Shown here piece after piece: positions 26,956-35,203 of a DNA stretch of 64,000 nucleotides (the stretch's first letter is position 1; the number at the start of each line of letters is the position of its first letter). Under the pieces are notes generated by a model, which did no database searches, was not told the DNA's origin, and worked only from the letters and a program-made list of their open reading frames with translations. Where the stretch lies: the NCBI RefSeq assembly GCF_007845675.1, contig NZ_VOBR01000002.1:124001-188000 (forward strand), written 5' to 3'. Source of the stretch: Lentzea tibetensis (GTDB lineage Bacteria; Actinomycetota; Actinomycetes; Mycobacteriales; Pseudonocardiaceae). Position numbers and translations under genes: made by a program.

Positions 26956-27718
26956 GGTCGAAGCCCGCGGCCTGCGGTTCCACGTGCAGACGCTCGGTCC
27001 AGACGACGGGCCGACGCTCGTTTTCGTGCACGGTCTCGTGATGGACAACCTGTCCAGCTTCTACTACACGCTCGCCGCCCCGCTCGCGGCGAAGGGCGTG
27101 CGCACCATCCTGTTCGACCTGCGCGGCCACGGGCTGTCGGCGCGTCCGTCGTCCGGCTACACGCCGCACGACAGCGCGCTGGACCTGTTGGCGATCCTGG
27201 ACGCGCTCGGCATCCGCACGCCGGTCTACCTGCTGGGCAACAGCTACGGCGGTGTCGTCGCGATGCGCACCGCGCTGGCCGACCCGTACCGGGTGGCCGG
27301 TGTGGTGGTCGTGGAGGCGGCGTGCGGCGGCATCGTCGGTGACCTGTGGTTCGAGGACATGGTCAACACCCTGACCGTCGCGGCGCTGGGGCTGGAGTTC
27401 GACCGCACCCAGGACCAGCTGAAGGCGCTGGGCCAGCGCAAGATCGCCCGGCTGGCCGGCAACGCGTCGGAGTTGCTCAACGGCACCACGTTGATCGACG
27501 ACCTCGGCTCCGGTCCGCACCTGGCCGATCTGGCCGCCGTGACGTGCCCGGTGCTCGGGGTGTTCGGGGCGGAGTCGACGTTGATCGGTGCCGCCGCCGA
27601 GCTGGCGGAGCGGATTCCCGACTGCCGGCTGCACGTGGTGTCCGGCCTGGGGCACACGGTGTTGCGCGAGGCCACGGGCGAGCTGCTGGACACGGTGCTC
27701 GATTGGCTCCGCGTATGA
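26948..27718 (+). CDS. Alpha/beta hydrolase
   Basis: A 256-residue alpha/beta-hydrolase. The oxyanion HG is at 28-29, the nucleophile elbow GNSYGG places Ser99, and a C-terminal GLGHTVLRE supplies the His. Asp is expected in the strand near VFGAESTL, where the acid may be Glu. Its place between the ACP and the glycosyltransferase suggests a thioesterase-like role, releasing or transferring the PKS product. A GTG start overlaps the ACP stop by 8 bp; the stop overlaps the next ATG (ATGA). Confidence 0.85.
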   Translation: MAEVEARGLRFHVQTLGPDDGPTLVFVHGLVMDNLSSFYYTLAAPLAAKGVRTILFDLRGHGLSARPSSGYTPHDSALDLLAILDALGIRTPVYLLGNSYGGVVAMRTALADPYRVAGVVVVEAACGGIVGDLWFEDMVNTLTVAALGLEFDRTQDQLKALGQRKIARLAGNASELLNGTTLIDDLGSGPHLADLAAVTCPVLGVFGAESTLIGAAAELAERIPDCRLHVVSGLGHTVLREATGELLDTVLDWLRV

Positions 27719-28845
27719 GCCGGTACCTGTTCGTCGTGCCGCCGCTGACCGGGCACATCAACCCGACGGTGTCCGTCGGTGCCGAGCTCATGTCGCGCGG
27801 GCACGCGGTGGCGTGGGTCGGGCATCCGGGGACGTTGGCTCCGTTGCTTCCCGCTGGTGCCCTGGTCTTCCCGGCGTTGGACGACGAGGTCGAGCGGCGG
27901 ATCCAGGACGCTCGGGTGCAGTGGCTCGGGCTGCGCGGGATGGCGGTGCTGAAGTTCTTCTGGGAGGAGTTCCTGATTCCTCTCGGGCACGCGATGGTGC
28001 CGGGTGTCACCGAGGCTGTTTCGGCGTTCTCGCCGGACGTGGTCGTCGCCGACCAGCAGGCGCTGGCCGGTCCGCTGGTGGCGTCGCGGCTCGGGATTCC
28101 CTGGGTGACTTCGGCGAGCACGCCCGCGGAGCTGGTGCGGCCGCTGCAGACTCTGCCGAAGGTGGAGTCGTGGGTGGTCGAGCTGTTGTCCTCCTTCGCG
28201 GGCTCGGACATCCGCTTCTCGCCGTTGCTCGTGCTGGTCTTCACGTCGCCTTCGCTGGTGCCGGGGGCTTTTCCGCCGCACTACGTGTTCACCGGCCCGG
28301 CGCTGGCCGGCCGTCCAGGTGGGTCTTTCCCGTGGGAGTGGCTGACTTCCGGCCGGCGCCGGGTGCTGGTGTCGTTGGGGACGTTGAACGGCGCCGCCGG
28401 GGAGCGGTTCTTCGGCGAGGTCGTCTCGGCGGTGGCTTCGCTGGACGTTCAGGTGGTGATGGTGGCGCCGCCGGGTGCCGTTTCCGCGCCGCCCAACGTG
28501 CTGGTCGCTTCCTCGGTGCCGCAGCTGGACCTGATGCCGCACCTCGACGCGGTGGTGTCGCACGGCGGCCACAACACCGTGTGCGAGGCACTGGCGCACG
28601 GGTTGCCGCTCGTGGTGGCGCCGATCCGCGACGACCAGCCGATCATCGCGGACCAGGTGGTGGCCGCGGGCGCGGGCATCCGGCTCCGGTACGCGCGGGT
28701 GCGTGCCGACGAGATCCGTACCGCGTTGCTCGACGTGCTCGACAGTCCTTCCTACGCCGCGGCGGCACGCCGGGTGCGGGACTCCTTCCAGGCCGCGGGC
28801 GGTGCTGTGACGGCGGCCGATCACCTCGAGGCGGTGGTGGCGTGA
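27715..28845 (+). CDS. GT1 family (UGT/MGT-like) glycosyltransferase
   Basis: A 376-residue GT-B glycosyltransferase. The N-terminal FVVPPLTGHINPTVSVG and C-terminal donor-site signature (VPQLDLMPHLDAVVSHGGHN ... LPLVVAPIRDDQP) are those of macrolide/UGT-type enzymes that move a sugar from an NDP-sugar to a small hydrophobic acceptor. It likely glycosylates the lipid or polyketide made by the upstream PKS (inference from position). ATG overlaps the hydrolase stop, and its own stop overlaps the GTG of the methyltransferase by 4 bp. Confidence 0.88.
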   Translation: MSRYLFVVPPLTGHINPTVSVGAELMSRGHAVAWVGHPGTLAPLLPAGALVFPALDDEVERRIQDARVQWLGLRGMAVLKFFWEEFLIPLGHAMVPGVTEAVSAFSPDVVVADQQALAGPLVASRLGIPWVTSASTPAELVRPLQTLPKVESWVVELLSSFAGSDIRFSPLLVLVFTSPSLVPGAFPPHYVFTGPALAGRPGGSFPWEWLTSGRRRVLVSLGTLNGAAGERFFGEVVSAVASLDVQVVMVAPPGAVSAPPNVLVASSVPQLDLMPHLDAVVSHGGHNTVCEALAHGLPLVVAPIRDDQPIIADQVVAAGAGIRLRYARVRADEIRTALLDVLDSPSYAAAARRVRDSFQAAGGAVTAADHLEAVVA

Positions 28846-30713
28846 TCCTCGGTGCGCTGGTCCTACTTTTCGTCGTGCTGGACGCTCTCCGGCTCCGCTC
28901 CCGCGCCGCGGCGCTGCGCGTGCTCCCCACGGGCGTGCTTCCGCAGGCGTCCCCGCCAGGGGGTCCCCCTGTTTCTATTCTCCCAGGCAGCAGCCGCACT
29001 TCCGGGGCCTCAACGCAATCTGTGGACAACTCCGGCGCTGTGGACAACCCGGTCCTGCTGATCGCCACGGGCGTCGAAGCCAACAGCTCCTGGGACTCCG
29101 GTGACACCGACGTACTCGACCTCATCCCGCCCGGCCTGCCCACCACGGCGGCGCTCGACCTGCTGAACGCCTTCGACCCCAAGAAGTACGCGACCGACAA
29201 CTGGGCGAGAGGCGTGAGCGCGGGCCAGGCGATCCTGTGCCGCCCGGACCTGGCGACAACCCCGCCGGATCCCGCGGACCCGACCGAGTTCACCGTGTTC
29301 GTCCGCGCCGCCAAGGAGCACGTCCACCTCAAGGTCGACATCGCCGTGGCCCCCGGTCTCCAGGCGGCACAACCGAACCCGGCGCACCGCGCGGCGAAGC
29401 TCCGTCAGCACGGCAAGCGTCCGACGTTGTGGGTGGCGGGCTCGGTGATCGGCTACCTGGTCGTCACCACGGCCGTGGTGACCGCGTGGCCGTGGGGCCT
29501 GCTGGCCGTGGCCGCGTACTGCGCCCACCCGGCACTGGCACTGGCCGGAACCCCGTTGCGCCCCAAGGACCTCCTGGCCGCAACTCTGTTGCGCCCCCTG
29601 CGCGCACCACAACTGTGGTACCAGACCCTGAAGTCGAAGTGGCGTTCCACGCAGGAGCACAACCAGACGGCCCGGCTGGAAGCCGCAACTCCCTGGTACG
29701 AGGCGCAGATCGAGCAGGGCATCAGCAGGTTCTTCGAGAAGAGCCGCGACTCCTGTCCGGCCTGCGGCTCCGCGGACCTGCGCCTCCAGGTGCGCAGCGT
29801 GGACCTGATCCAGCGCAAGCCGGGCGAGTTCACGATGGACCGCTGCGTCCGCTGCGCCCACGTCTGGCAGAACCCGAGGCTCAGCGAGGAAGGCCTCGGC
29901 TTCTACTACCGCGACTTCTACGACGGCCTCGGCGAAGGCGCGGCCGACGCGGTGTTCTCCATCAAGAACGACCCGTACTACGGCCGCGCGAGAATGGTGC
30001 AGCCGTTCACGACGCCGCAGAACTGGCTGGACGTCGGCTCCGGCCACGCCCACTTCTGCTTGGGAGCCAAGGAGGTTCTCCCGACCACCACGTTCGACGG
30101 CCTCGATCAAGGCGCCGCCATCGAAGAGGCGGCGACCAAGGGCCGGATCGAGAAGGCGTACCGGGGCACGTTCAAGGACTTCGCGCCCGAGCTGCGCGGC
30201 CGGTACGACGTCATCAGCATGCACCACTACCTGGAACACGTGCGCGACCCGTGGGAAGAGCTCGACATCGCCGCGGACGTGCTGCCCGAAGGCGGCTACC
30301 TGCTCATCGAGCTGCCCGACCCGGAGTGGCGGCTGGGCTGGAAGTTCGGCCGGTACTGGATGCCCTGGTTCCAGCCGCAGCACCAGCACATGATGCCGAT
30401 CGAGAACCTCAAGCACGAGCTCGCCGACCGGCATCTCACGACCGTCGCCGAGGAACGCTCGAAAGCCCACATGCAGAACGACTTCATGCTCGCCGCGCTG
30501 CTGTTCCTCGGCGCCAAGGCACCGCGCACGCCCGCGCCGTGGCGGCCGGAGAAGCCGAAGTACAAGACACTGCGCAGCGCGGCGGTGTGGACGCTCGGCA
30601 TCCCGCTCTTCCTCGTCGCGGCCGCGCTCGACCAGACGCTCAACCGGGCGCTCGCGCACCGCAACGACCGGGGCAACGCCTACCGCGTGCTCGCGCGCAA
30701 GGAGGCCGAGTGA
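28842..30713 (+). CDS. Membrane-attached zinc-ribbon SAM methyltransferase
   Basis: A 623-residue fusion-like protein. An N-terminal helix (LGALVLLFVVLDALRL), a ~170-residue soluble part and two hydrophobic helices (about 198-240) precede a CPACGS ... CVRCAH zinc ribbon (about 305-345). A class I methyltransferase domain follows (motif I WLDVGSGHAHFC near 395; LLIELPDP near 487), and a last hydrophobic helix lies near residue 590. The ribbon plus Rossmann fold matches Methyltransf_23-type enzymes that act on sugars or lipids. The N-terminal half is unfamiliar. Coupled by GTGA overlaps on both sides, it probably modifies the glycosylated PKS product at the membrane. Confidence 0.78.
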   Translation: MILGALVLLFVVLDALRLRSRAAALRVLPTGVLPQASPPGGPPVSILPGSSRTSGASTQSVDNSGAVDNPVLLIATGVEANSSWDSGDTDVLDLIPPGLPTTAALDLLNAFDPKKYATDNWARGVSAGQAILCRPDLATTPPDPADPTEFTVFVRAAKEHVHLKVDIAVAPGLQAAQPNPAHRAAKLRQHGKRPTLWVAGSVIGYLVVTTAVVTAWPWGLLAVAAYCAHPALALAGTPLRPKDLLAATLLRPLRAPQLWYQTLKSKWRSTQEHNQTARLEAATPWYEAQIEQGISRFFEKSRDSCPACGSADLRLQVRSVDLIQRKPGEFTMDRCVRCAHVWQNPRLSEEGLGFYYRDFYDGLGEGAADAVFSIKNDPYYGRARMVQPFTTPQNWLDVGSGHAHFCLGAKEVLPTTTFDGLDQGAAIEEAATKGRIEKAYRGTFKDFAPELRGRYDVISMHHYLEHVRDPWEELDIAADVLPEGGYLLIELPDPEWRLGWKFGRYWMPWFQPQHQHMMPIENLKHELADRHLTTVAEERSKAHMQNDFMLAALLFLGAKAPRTPAPWRPEKPKYKTLRSAAVWTLGIPLFLVAAALDQTLNRALAHRNDRGNAYRVLARKEAE

Positions 30714-31534
30714 TCGACATCGCCGACCGGCCCGACGTCGCACCCGAGCTGCGGCTCGTGCCGCACGCGTTCCGGCGCGTGTTCGGCCAGCCCGCGCAAG
30801 GGGTCTGGTACGCGCCCGGCGTGCTGAGCCTCATGGGTGGCGCGCTCACGGTGTGCGCGAAGTGGGGCGCGATCGTCGCCGGCATCAAGCGCGACGACGG
30901 TGTGCTGGAGCTGGCGTCGATCAACCGGCCCGCCGAGCGCGTCTCGTTGCCGACGGACGACGTGCCCGAGTGGGCCGCGCCGATCGCGCAGATCCCCGGC
31001 TGGTCCGGTGGTGCGACGTTGCTGTGCAGCGTGGACCTGCCGCGGGGCAGTGGGCTCAGGGCCGGTGACGCGCTGGCCTGCGCGGCCGCGATGGCGTTGA
31101 GCGACCTGCACGGCGCGGCGCTGTCGATCCACGGCGCGTACGCAGGAAAACCGGGCCACGCCGTGGACCGGGAGGGACGGGTGCGGCCGATCGACCTGGC
31201 CGGGCAACGACTTCTCGTCATCGACACGCGCATCCGCCGCGACCGGCCGCTGGAGCCGCGGCGGGCGTGTGTGGACGGTTCGCTCGGCGACGCCATGACG
31301 GCGTACCACTTCGGACAGCGGCCGGACCCCGAGCAGGACGCCGTCGTGTCCGCCGCGCTGGCCGCCGGCGCGCACGGCGCGAGCATGCTCGTCGACGAAC
31401 CCGGACGTCCGGTCGTGGCGCTGGTCGACACCGACCGGCTGGCCACGGTGCGCGCCACTATCAGCGCGGCCTACTCGCCGACTCCGCGCTATCTCACGGT
31501 GCTGCCGTCGGGCGGTGCCTACCGCGTGACGTGA
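30710..31534 (+). CDS. Degenerate galactokinase-family (GHMP) protein
   Basis: A 274-residue protein that aligns with galactokinase in order: FRRVFGQPAQGVWYAPGVLSLMGG (core GVWYAPGVLSLMGG) for the sugar-binding signature, VDLPRGSGLRAGDALACAAA for the ATP-binding loop, and GAHGASMLVDEPGRPVVALV for the third GHMP motif. Each is altered: the GEHTDY of real galactokinases reads GGALTV, the SSSAAL loop is RAGDAL, and the glycine-rich motif 3 is lost. It is ~100 residues shorter than the ~380 of active enzymes. A kinase role is therefore unlikely; a sugar-sensing or structural role for the adjoining glycosyltransferase is a guess. GTG start in the methyltransferase stop, AAGGAG site upstream. Confidence 0.72.
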   Translation: MIDIADRPDVAPELRLVPHAFRRVFGQPAQGVWYAPGVLSLMGGALTVCAKWGAIVAGIKRDDGVLELASINRPAERVSLPTDDVPEWAAPIAQIPGWSGGATLLCSVDLPRGSGLRAGDALACAAAMALSDLHGAALSIHGAYAGKPGHAVDREGRVRPIDLAGQRLLVIDTRIRRDRPLEPRRACVDGSLGDAMTAYHFGQRPDPEQDAVVSAALAAGAHGASMLVDEPGRPVVALVDTDRLATVRATISAAYSPTPRYLTVLPSGGAYRVT

Positions 31535-31546
31535 CAGGATCGGGCG

Positions 31547-31897
31547 ATGCGGATCGACCAGGACTCCGACGTTCCACCGTACGAGCAAGTGCGTCTGCAC
31601 TTCGCGCAGGCCATCGCGGCCCGTGAGCTGCCGGTCGGCGCGAAGCTCCCCACGGTGCGCGCACTGGCCGCTGACCTGGGCCTCGCCGTCAACACCGTCG
31701 CCCGTGCCTACCGCGAACTGGAGGAGGCGGGGCTCGTCGAGACGAGGGGCCGCGCCGGGACCGTCGTCAGCGCCGCCGGTGACCGCGGCCGCGAACGGGT
31801 CGTGCGCGCCGCCCGCGCTTATGCCGCCACCGCGACCGAGGTCGGGCTCACCGCGGACGAGGCGCTGGAGATCATCCGGGCCGCCCTGATGGTCTGA
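31547..31897 (+). CDS. GntR family regulator (YtrA-type)
   Basis: A 116-residue regulator: a winged helix-turn-helix (PPYEQVRLHFAQAIAARELPVGAKLPTVRALAADLGLA; core LPTVRALAADLGLAVNTVARAYRELE) and a short helical tail, the layout of the YtrA subfamily. These usually repress the operon that contains them. It lies 12 bp after the galactokinase-like gene, at the end of the PKS operon, and is its most likely local regulator (inference). Confidence 0.88.
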   Translation: MRIDQDSDVPPYEQVRLHFAQAIAARELPVGAKLPTVRALAADLGLAVNTVARAYRELEEAGLVETRGRAGTVVSAAGDRGRERVVRAARAYAATATEVGLTADEALEIIRAALMV

Positions 31898-31984
31898 TGC
31901 CGACCGTCTGACGTGGCCTGACACCGTCGAGGCCATCCGACGGACGAGTCTTGACAGGGCTACGCTTCGCCGTAGATCGTGGAA

Positions 31985-32002
31985 TAACTGATTCGTCAGT
32001 CA
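31985..32002 (+). promoter_or_regulatory. 18-bp dyad operator upstream of acyl-CoA dehydrogenase operon
   Basis: TAACTGA-TTCG-TCAGTCA, an imperfect inverted repeat (arms differ at one base). It ends 16 nt before the ATG at 32019. The same 18-mer with one spacer change (GTCG) lies 17 nt before the amino-acid permease start at 43649. Size and symmetry fit a TetR- or GntR-type operator; the binding protein is unknown. Confidence 0.6.
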
Positions 32003-32018
32003 ACTTTGGGAGCGCCAG

Positions 32019-33185
32019 ATGGGTCGGTTCGTCCGCGACGCGTTGCGGCTCAGCGACGAGCAGCAGCAGTTCGTCGAGCTCGCGAGGGACTTCGCCGCGC
32101 GCGAGATCCGGCCGCGCGGCCGCGCCGTCGACGAGGCGGACACCGAGTCGCCGCTGGACGTGTGGGCGAAGGCGAGCAAACTGGGCCTGACCAGCTTCAT
32201 GCTCCCCGAGTGGCTCGGCGGTGGCGGCGTCACCGACGTGCTCACCCAGGTCCTGGTCCAGGAGGAGCTGTGCCACGGCGACATCGGCATCGGCAACCTG
32301 GTCACGTCCAACGGCTTCTTCAGCGCGCCGCTGGAGCACCTCGGCACCCCTGAGCAGCAGGAACGCTGGCTCGCGCCGCTCGCGGGAGACAACCCGCCGC
32401 TGACGGCCGTCGCGGTCACCGAGCCCGGCAGCGGCAGCGACGCGGCGAGCATCCAGACCTCCGCGGTCCGCGAGGGCGACGAGTACGTCCTCAACGGCCA
32501 GAAGACGTGGATCTCCAACGCCCCCTACGCCGACTACTTCGTGATCTTCGCGACGGTCGACCCGAAGCTGCGCGCCAAGGGCGTCACGGCGTTCGTCGTC
32601 GAGAAGGACACCCCCGGACTGAAGGTCGGCCCGCCGTTCCAGAAGATGGGCCAGCGCGCGATCGTCAACGCCGAGGTCTTCCTCGACAACGTGCGCGTGC
32701 CCGTCGACCAGCGCCTCGGCGACGAGGGCAAGGGCTTCTCCGGTCTCATGCGGACGTTCGACGCGTCCCGCATCCTCATCGGCGCCGCGACCACCGGTCT
32801 CGCCCGCGCCGCGCTCGACTACGCGACCGACTACGCGAAGCAGCGCGAGCAGTTCGGCGTGCCGATCATCCAGCACCAGGCCGTGGCGTTCCGGCTCGCG
32901 GACATGGCGACCCGCGTCGACACCTCCCACCTGCTCACCATCCGCGCCGCACAGCTGTTCGACGCCGGGCTCGCGGTGGCGCAGGAGTCCGCGATGGCCA
33001 AGCTCGTGGGCTCCGAGAACGCCATGTGGTGCACGCACGCCGCGGTGCAGACGCTCGGCGGCTACGGCTACTCGCGCGAGTACCCGGTGGAGCGCTGGAT
33101 GCGCGACGCCAAGCTCGAGGAGATCGAGGAGGGCACCTCGGACATCCAGCGTGTGATCATCTCGCGTGGCTTGGACCGAGGATGA
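32019..33185 (+). CDS. Acyl-CoA dehydrogenase
   Basis: A 388-residue FAD-dependent acyl-CoA dehydrogenase. The flavin/substrate signatures VTEPGSGSDAASIQT (about residues 131-145) and the C-terminal QTLGGYGYSREYPVERWMRDAK are intact, with the EGTSDIQR motif in the usual place. The enzyme inserts the alpha-beta double bond of an acyl-CoA; the chain type is not readable. ATG with GGGAG upstream. It overlaps the next gene by 4 bp (ATGA), forming a three-gene operon. The upstream dyad links it to the permease/amino-acid dehydrogenase pair, so a branched-chain or other amino-acid-derived acyl-CoA is a reasonable guess. Confidence 0.9.
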   Translation: MGRFVRDALRLSDEQQQFVELARDFAAREIRPRGRAVDEADTESPLDVWAKASKLGLTSFMLPEWLGGGGVTDVLTQVLVQEELCHGDIGIGNLVTSNGFFSAPLEHLGTPEQQERWLAPLAGDNPPLTAVAVTEPGSGSDAASIQTSAVREGDEYVLNGQKTWISNAPYADYFVIFATVDPKLRAKGVTAFVVEKDTPGLKVGPPFQKMGQRAIVNAEVFLDNVRVPVDQRLGDEGKGFSGLMRTFDASRILIGAATTGLARAALDYATDYAKQREQFGVPIIQHQAVAFRLADMATRVDTSHLLTIRAAQLFDAGLAVAQESAMAKLVGSENAMWCTHAAVQTLGGYGYSREYPVERWMRDAKLEEIEEGTSDIQRVIISRGLDRG

Positions 33186-35203
33186 CCTTCTCCGATCCCG
33201 CGTCCGTCGCGGTCGTCGGCGCCAGCGACGACCCCGCCAAGTGGGGCCACTGGCTGGCCCGCGGTGCGCTGTCCGGTGTGGACAGAAGGCGCGTGCACCT
33301 GGTCAACCGCACGGGAAATCCGGTGTGCGACGTGCCCACGGTCCGGTCGCTCGCCGAGCTGCCCGAGACGCCTGAGCTGGTCGTGCTCGCGGTGCCCGCG
33401 GCGCACGTCCCGGCCGTTGTGGACGAAGCGCTCGCACTCGGTACGCGAGGGTTCGTCGGCATCACCGCCGGACTGGAGGACGAGGCCGGGCTGGTCGCGC
33501 GCATCCGCGCGGCGGGAGCCAGGCTGCTCGGCCCGAACTGCCTCGGCCTGTTCGACGCGGCGACGGACCTGCACCTCGCGTGGGGCCGGTTCGAACCGGG
33601 CGTGCTCGGCATCGTGTCGCAGAGCGGCCAGGTCGGGCTCGAGCTGGCCGGGCTCGCCGCGCAGGCGGGTCTCGGGGTGTCGCGGTTCGTGTCGGTCGGC
33701 AACCAGGCCGATCTCACCGCCGCCGAAGCGCTCGCCGACCTCGTCGGCCACGAGATGACCAAGGTCGTCGGCCTGTACCTGGAGAGCTTCGCGGACGGCA
33801 CGTCGTTGCTGGAGACGATCTCCGCGCTGCGCCAGGCGGGCAAGCCGACCGTGCTGCTGACGGTCGGTGAGAGCGGTGCCGCGCAGGAGGCGGCCCGCTC
33901 GCACACCGGCGCGCTCACGTCCTCGATGGACGTCGTCGACGCCGCGTGCAGGCACGTGGGCGCGATCCGCGTCGCCACGCCGACCGCGCTCGTCGATCTC
34001 GCGAGCTTCCTCGCCGTCACGGCGCCGCCCGCGGGCACGCGCGTCGGCATCGTCGCGGACAGCGGGGGACAGGGCGCGATCGCCGCGGACCTCGCGTCCG
34101 TGCACGGGTTGTCCGTGCCGGTGCTGTCCGCCGAGGTGACGGCCCAGTTGCCGCTGCAGGCGTCCACCCGCAACCCGGTCGACCTCGCCGGGGCGGGGGA
34201 GCAGGACCTCGCGAACTACGCCGGTTCGGTGGAAGCGTTGCTGCGCAGCGGAGAAGTCGACTCGGTCGTGCTCTCCGGCTACTTCGGCAGCTACGGCGCG
34301 GACACCCCGGCGCTGGAACCGGCCGAGGTCGCCGTGGCGCGGCGCATCGGCGCGGCCGCGCTGGAGACCGGTGTCCCGGTGGTCGTGCACAGCATGCGCG
34401 AGGACTCCGCGACCGTGCGCGCGCTCAAGGCGTCCGGCGTGCCGGTGCAGCAGACCATCGAACGCGCGGTCGCCGCGCTGGCTGCCGCGTCTCGCTACAC
34501 GTCCGGCCGCCCGCCGATCCCCGTCGCGCCCGCACCCGTCACCGCGCCCGCCTACGAGCCCGGCTACCTCAACGCACGCGAACTCATCGCGAACGTGCCG
34601 TTCCCCCAAGCGATCGCCGTGTCCACAGTGGACGAGCTGCGACAGGCGACGCGCGAGCTGCGCGCGCCGTACGCGCTGAAGGCGGACTGGCTGGAGCACA
34701 AGAGCGAGCACGCGGGCGTCGTGCTCGGGCTGACCGACCCGGTGCCCGCGTTCGAGGAGATGCGCACCCGGCTCGGTGACGGCGTGTACGTGCTGGAGGA
34801 GATGGACACCCGGCGCGACGTCGTCGAGGTGATCGTCGGCGCGCGGCGCGACCCCGGCTTCGGGCCGGTCGTGCTGGTCGGCGCGGGCGGCACGTTCGCC
34901 GAGCTGTACCGGGACACGGCCGTCGAGCTGGCGCCGGTGTCCGTGCCCGAGGCGGCCGACCTGCTGCGGCGCCTGAGGTGCGCGCCGCTGTTCGGCGGCT
35001 GGCGGGGCGCATCCCCGGTGGACCTCCAGTCGTTGGCAGAGGTGGTCGCGGCGGTGTCGTCGCTCCTCGCGCAACGTCCGGACCTGGCCGAGATAGAGCT
35101 CAACCCGGTGCGAGTGGGGGCGGACGGCGCACTGGCCGTCGACGCCCTGATCATCCCATCGGGGGAATCACCGAACGAGACGAGCGGGCGACGCGTGGCA
35201 TGA
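33182..35203 (+). CDS. NDP-forming acyl-CoA ligase / acetate-CoA ligase family
   Basis: A 673-residue protein of the succinyl-CoA synthetase superfamily. A CoA-binding Rossmann domain (SVAVVGASDDPAKWG) is followed by a ligase-CoA domain with the phosphohistidine motif RSHTGAL (His241), then an ATP-grasp domain in the C-terminal third (LKADWLEHKSEHAGVVLGL, EMDTRRDVVEVIVGARRDPGFGPVV), as in ADP-forming acyl-CoA synthetases. It would activate an acid to, or release it from, a CoA ester. Length matches the single-chain alpha-beta fusion. It overlaps both neighbours by 4 bp. Confidence 0.87.
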   Translation: MTFSDPASVAVVGASDDPAKWGHWLARGALSGVDRRRVHLVNRTGNPVCDVPTVRSLAELPETPELVVLAVPAAHVPAVVDEALALGTRGFVGITAGLEDEAGLVARIRAAGARLLGPNCLGLFDAATDLHLAWGRFEPGVLGIVSQSGQVGLELAGLAAQAGLGVSRFVSVGNQADLTAAEALADLVGHEMTKVVGLYLESFADGTSLLETISALRQAGKPTVLLTVGESGAAQEAARSHTGALTSSMDVVDAACRHVGAIRVATPTALVDLASFLAVTAPPAGTRVGIVADSGGQGAIAADLASVHGLSVPVLSAEVTAQLPLQASTRNPVDLAGAGEQDLANYAGSVEALLRSGEVDSVVLSGYFGSYGADTPALEPAEVAVARRIGAAALETGVPVVVHSMREDSATVRALKASGVPVQQTIERAVAALAAASRYTSGRPPIPVAPAPVTAPAYEPGYLNARELIANVPFPQAIAVSTVDELRQATRELRAPYALKADWLEHKSEHAGVVLGLTDPVPAFEEMRTRLGDGVYVLEEMDTRRDVVEVIVGARRDPGFGPVVLVGAGGTFAELYRDTAVELAPVSVPEAADLLRRLRCAPLFGGWRGASPVDLQSLAEVVAAVSSLLAQRPDLAEIELNPVRVGADGALAVDALIIPSGESPNETSGRRVA

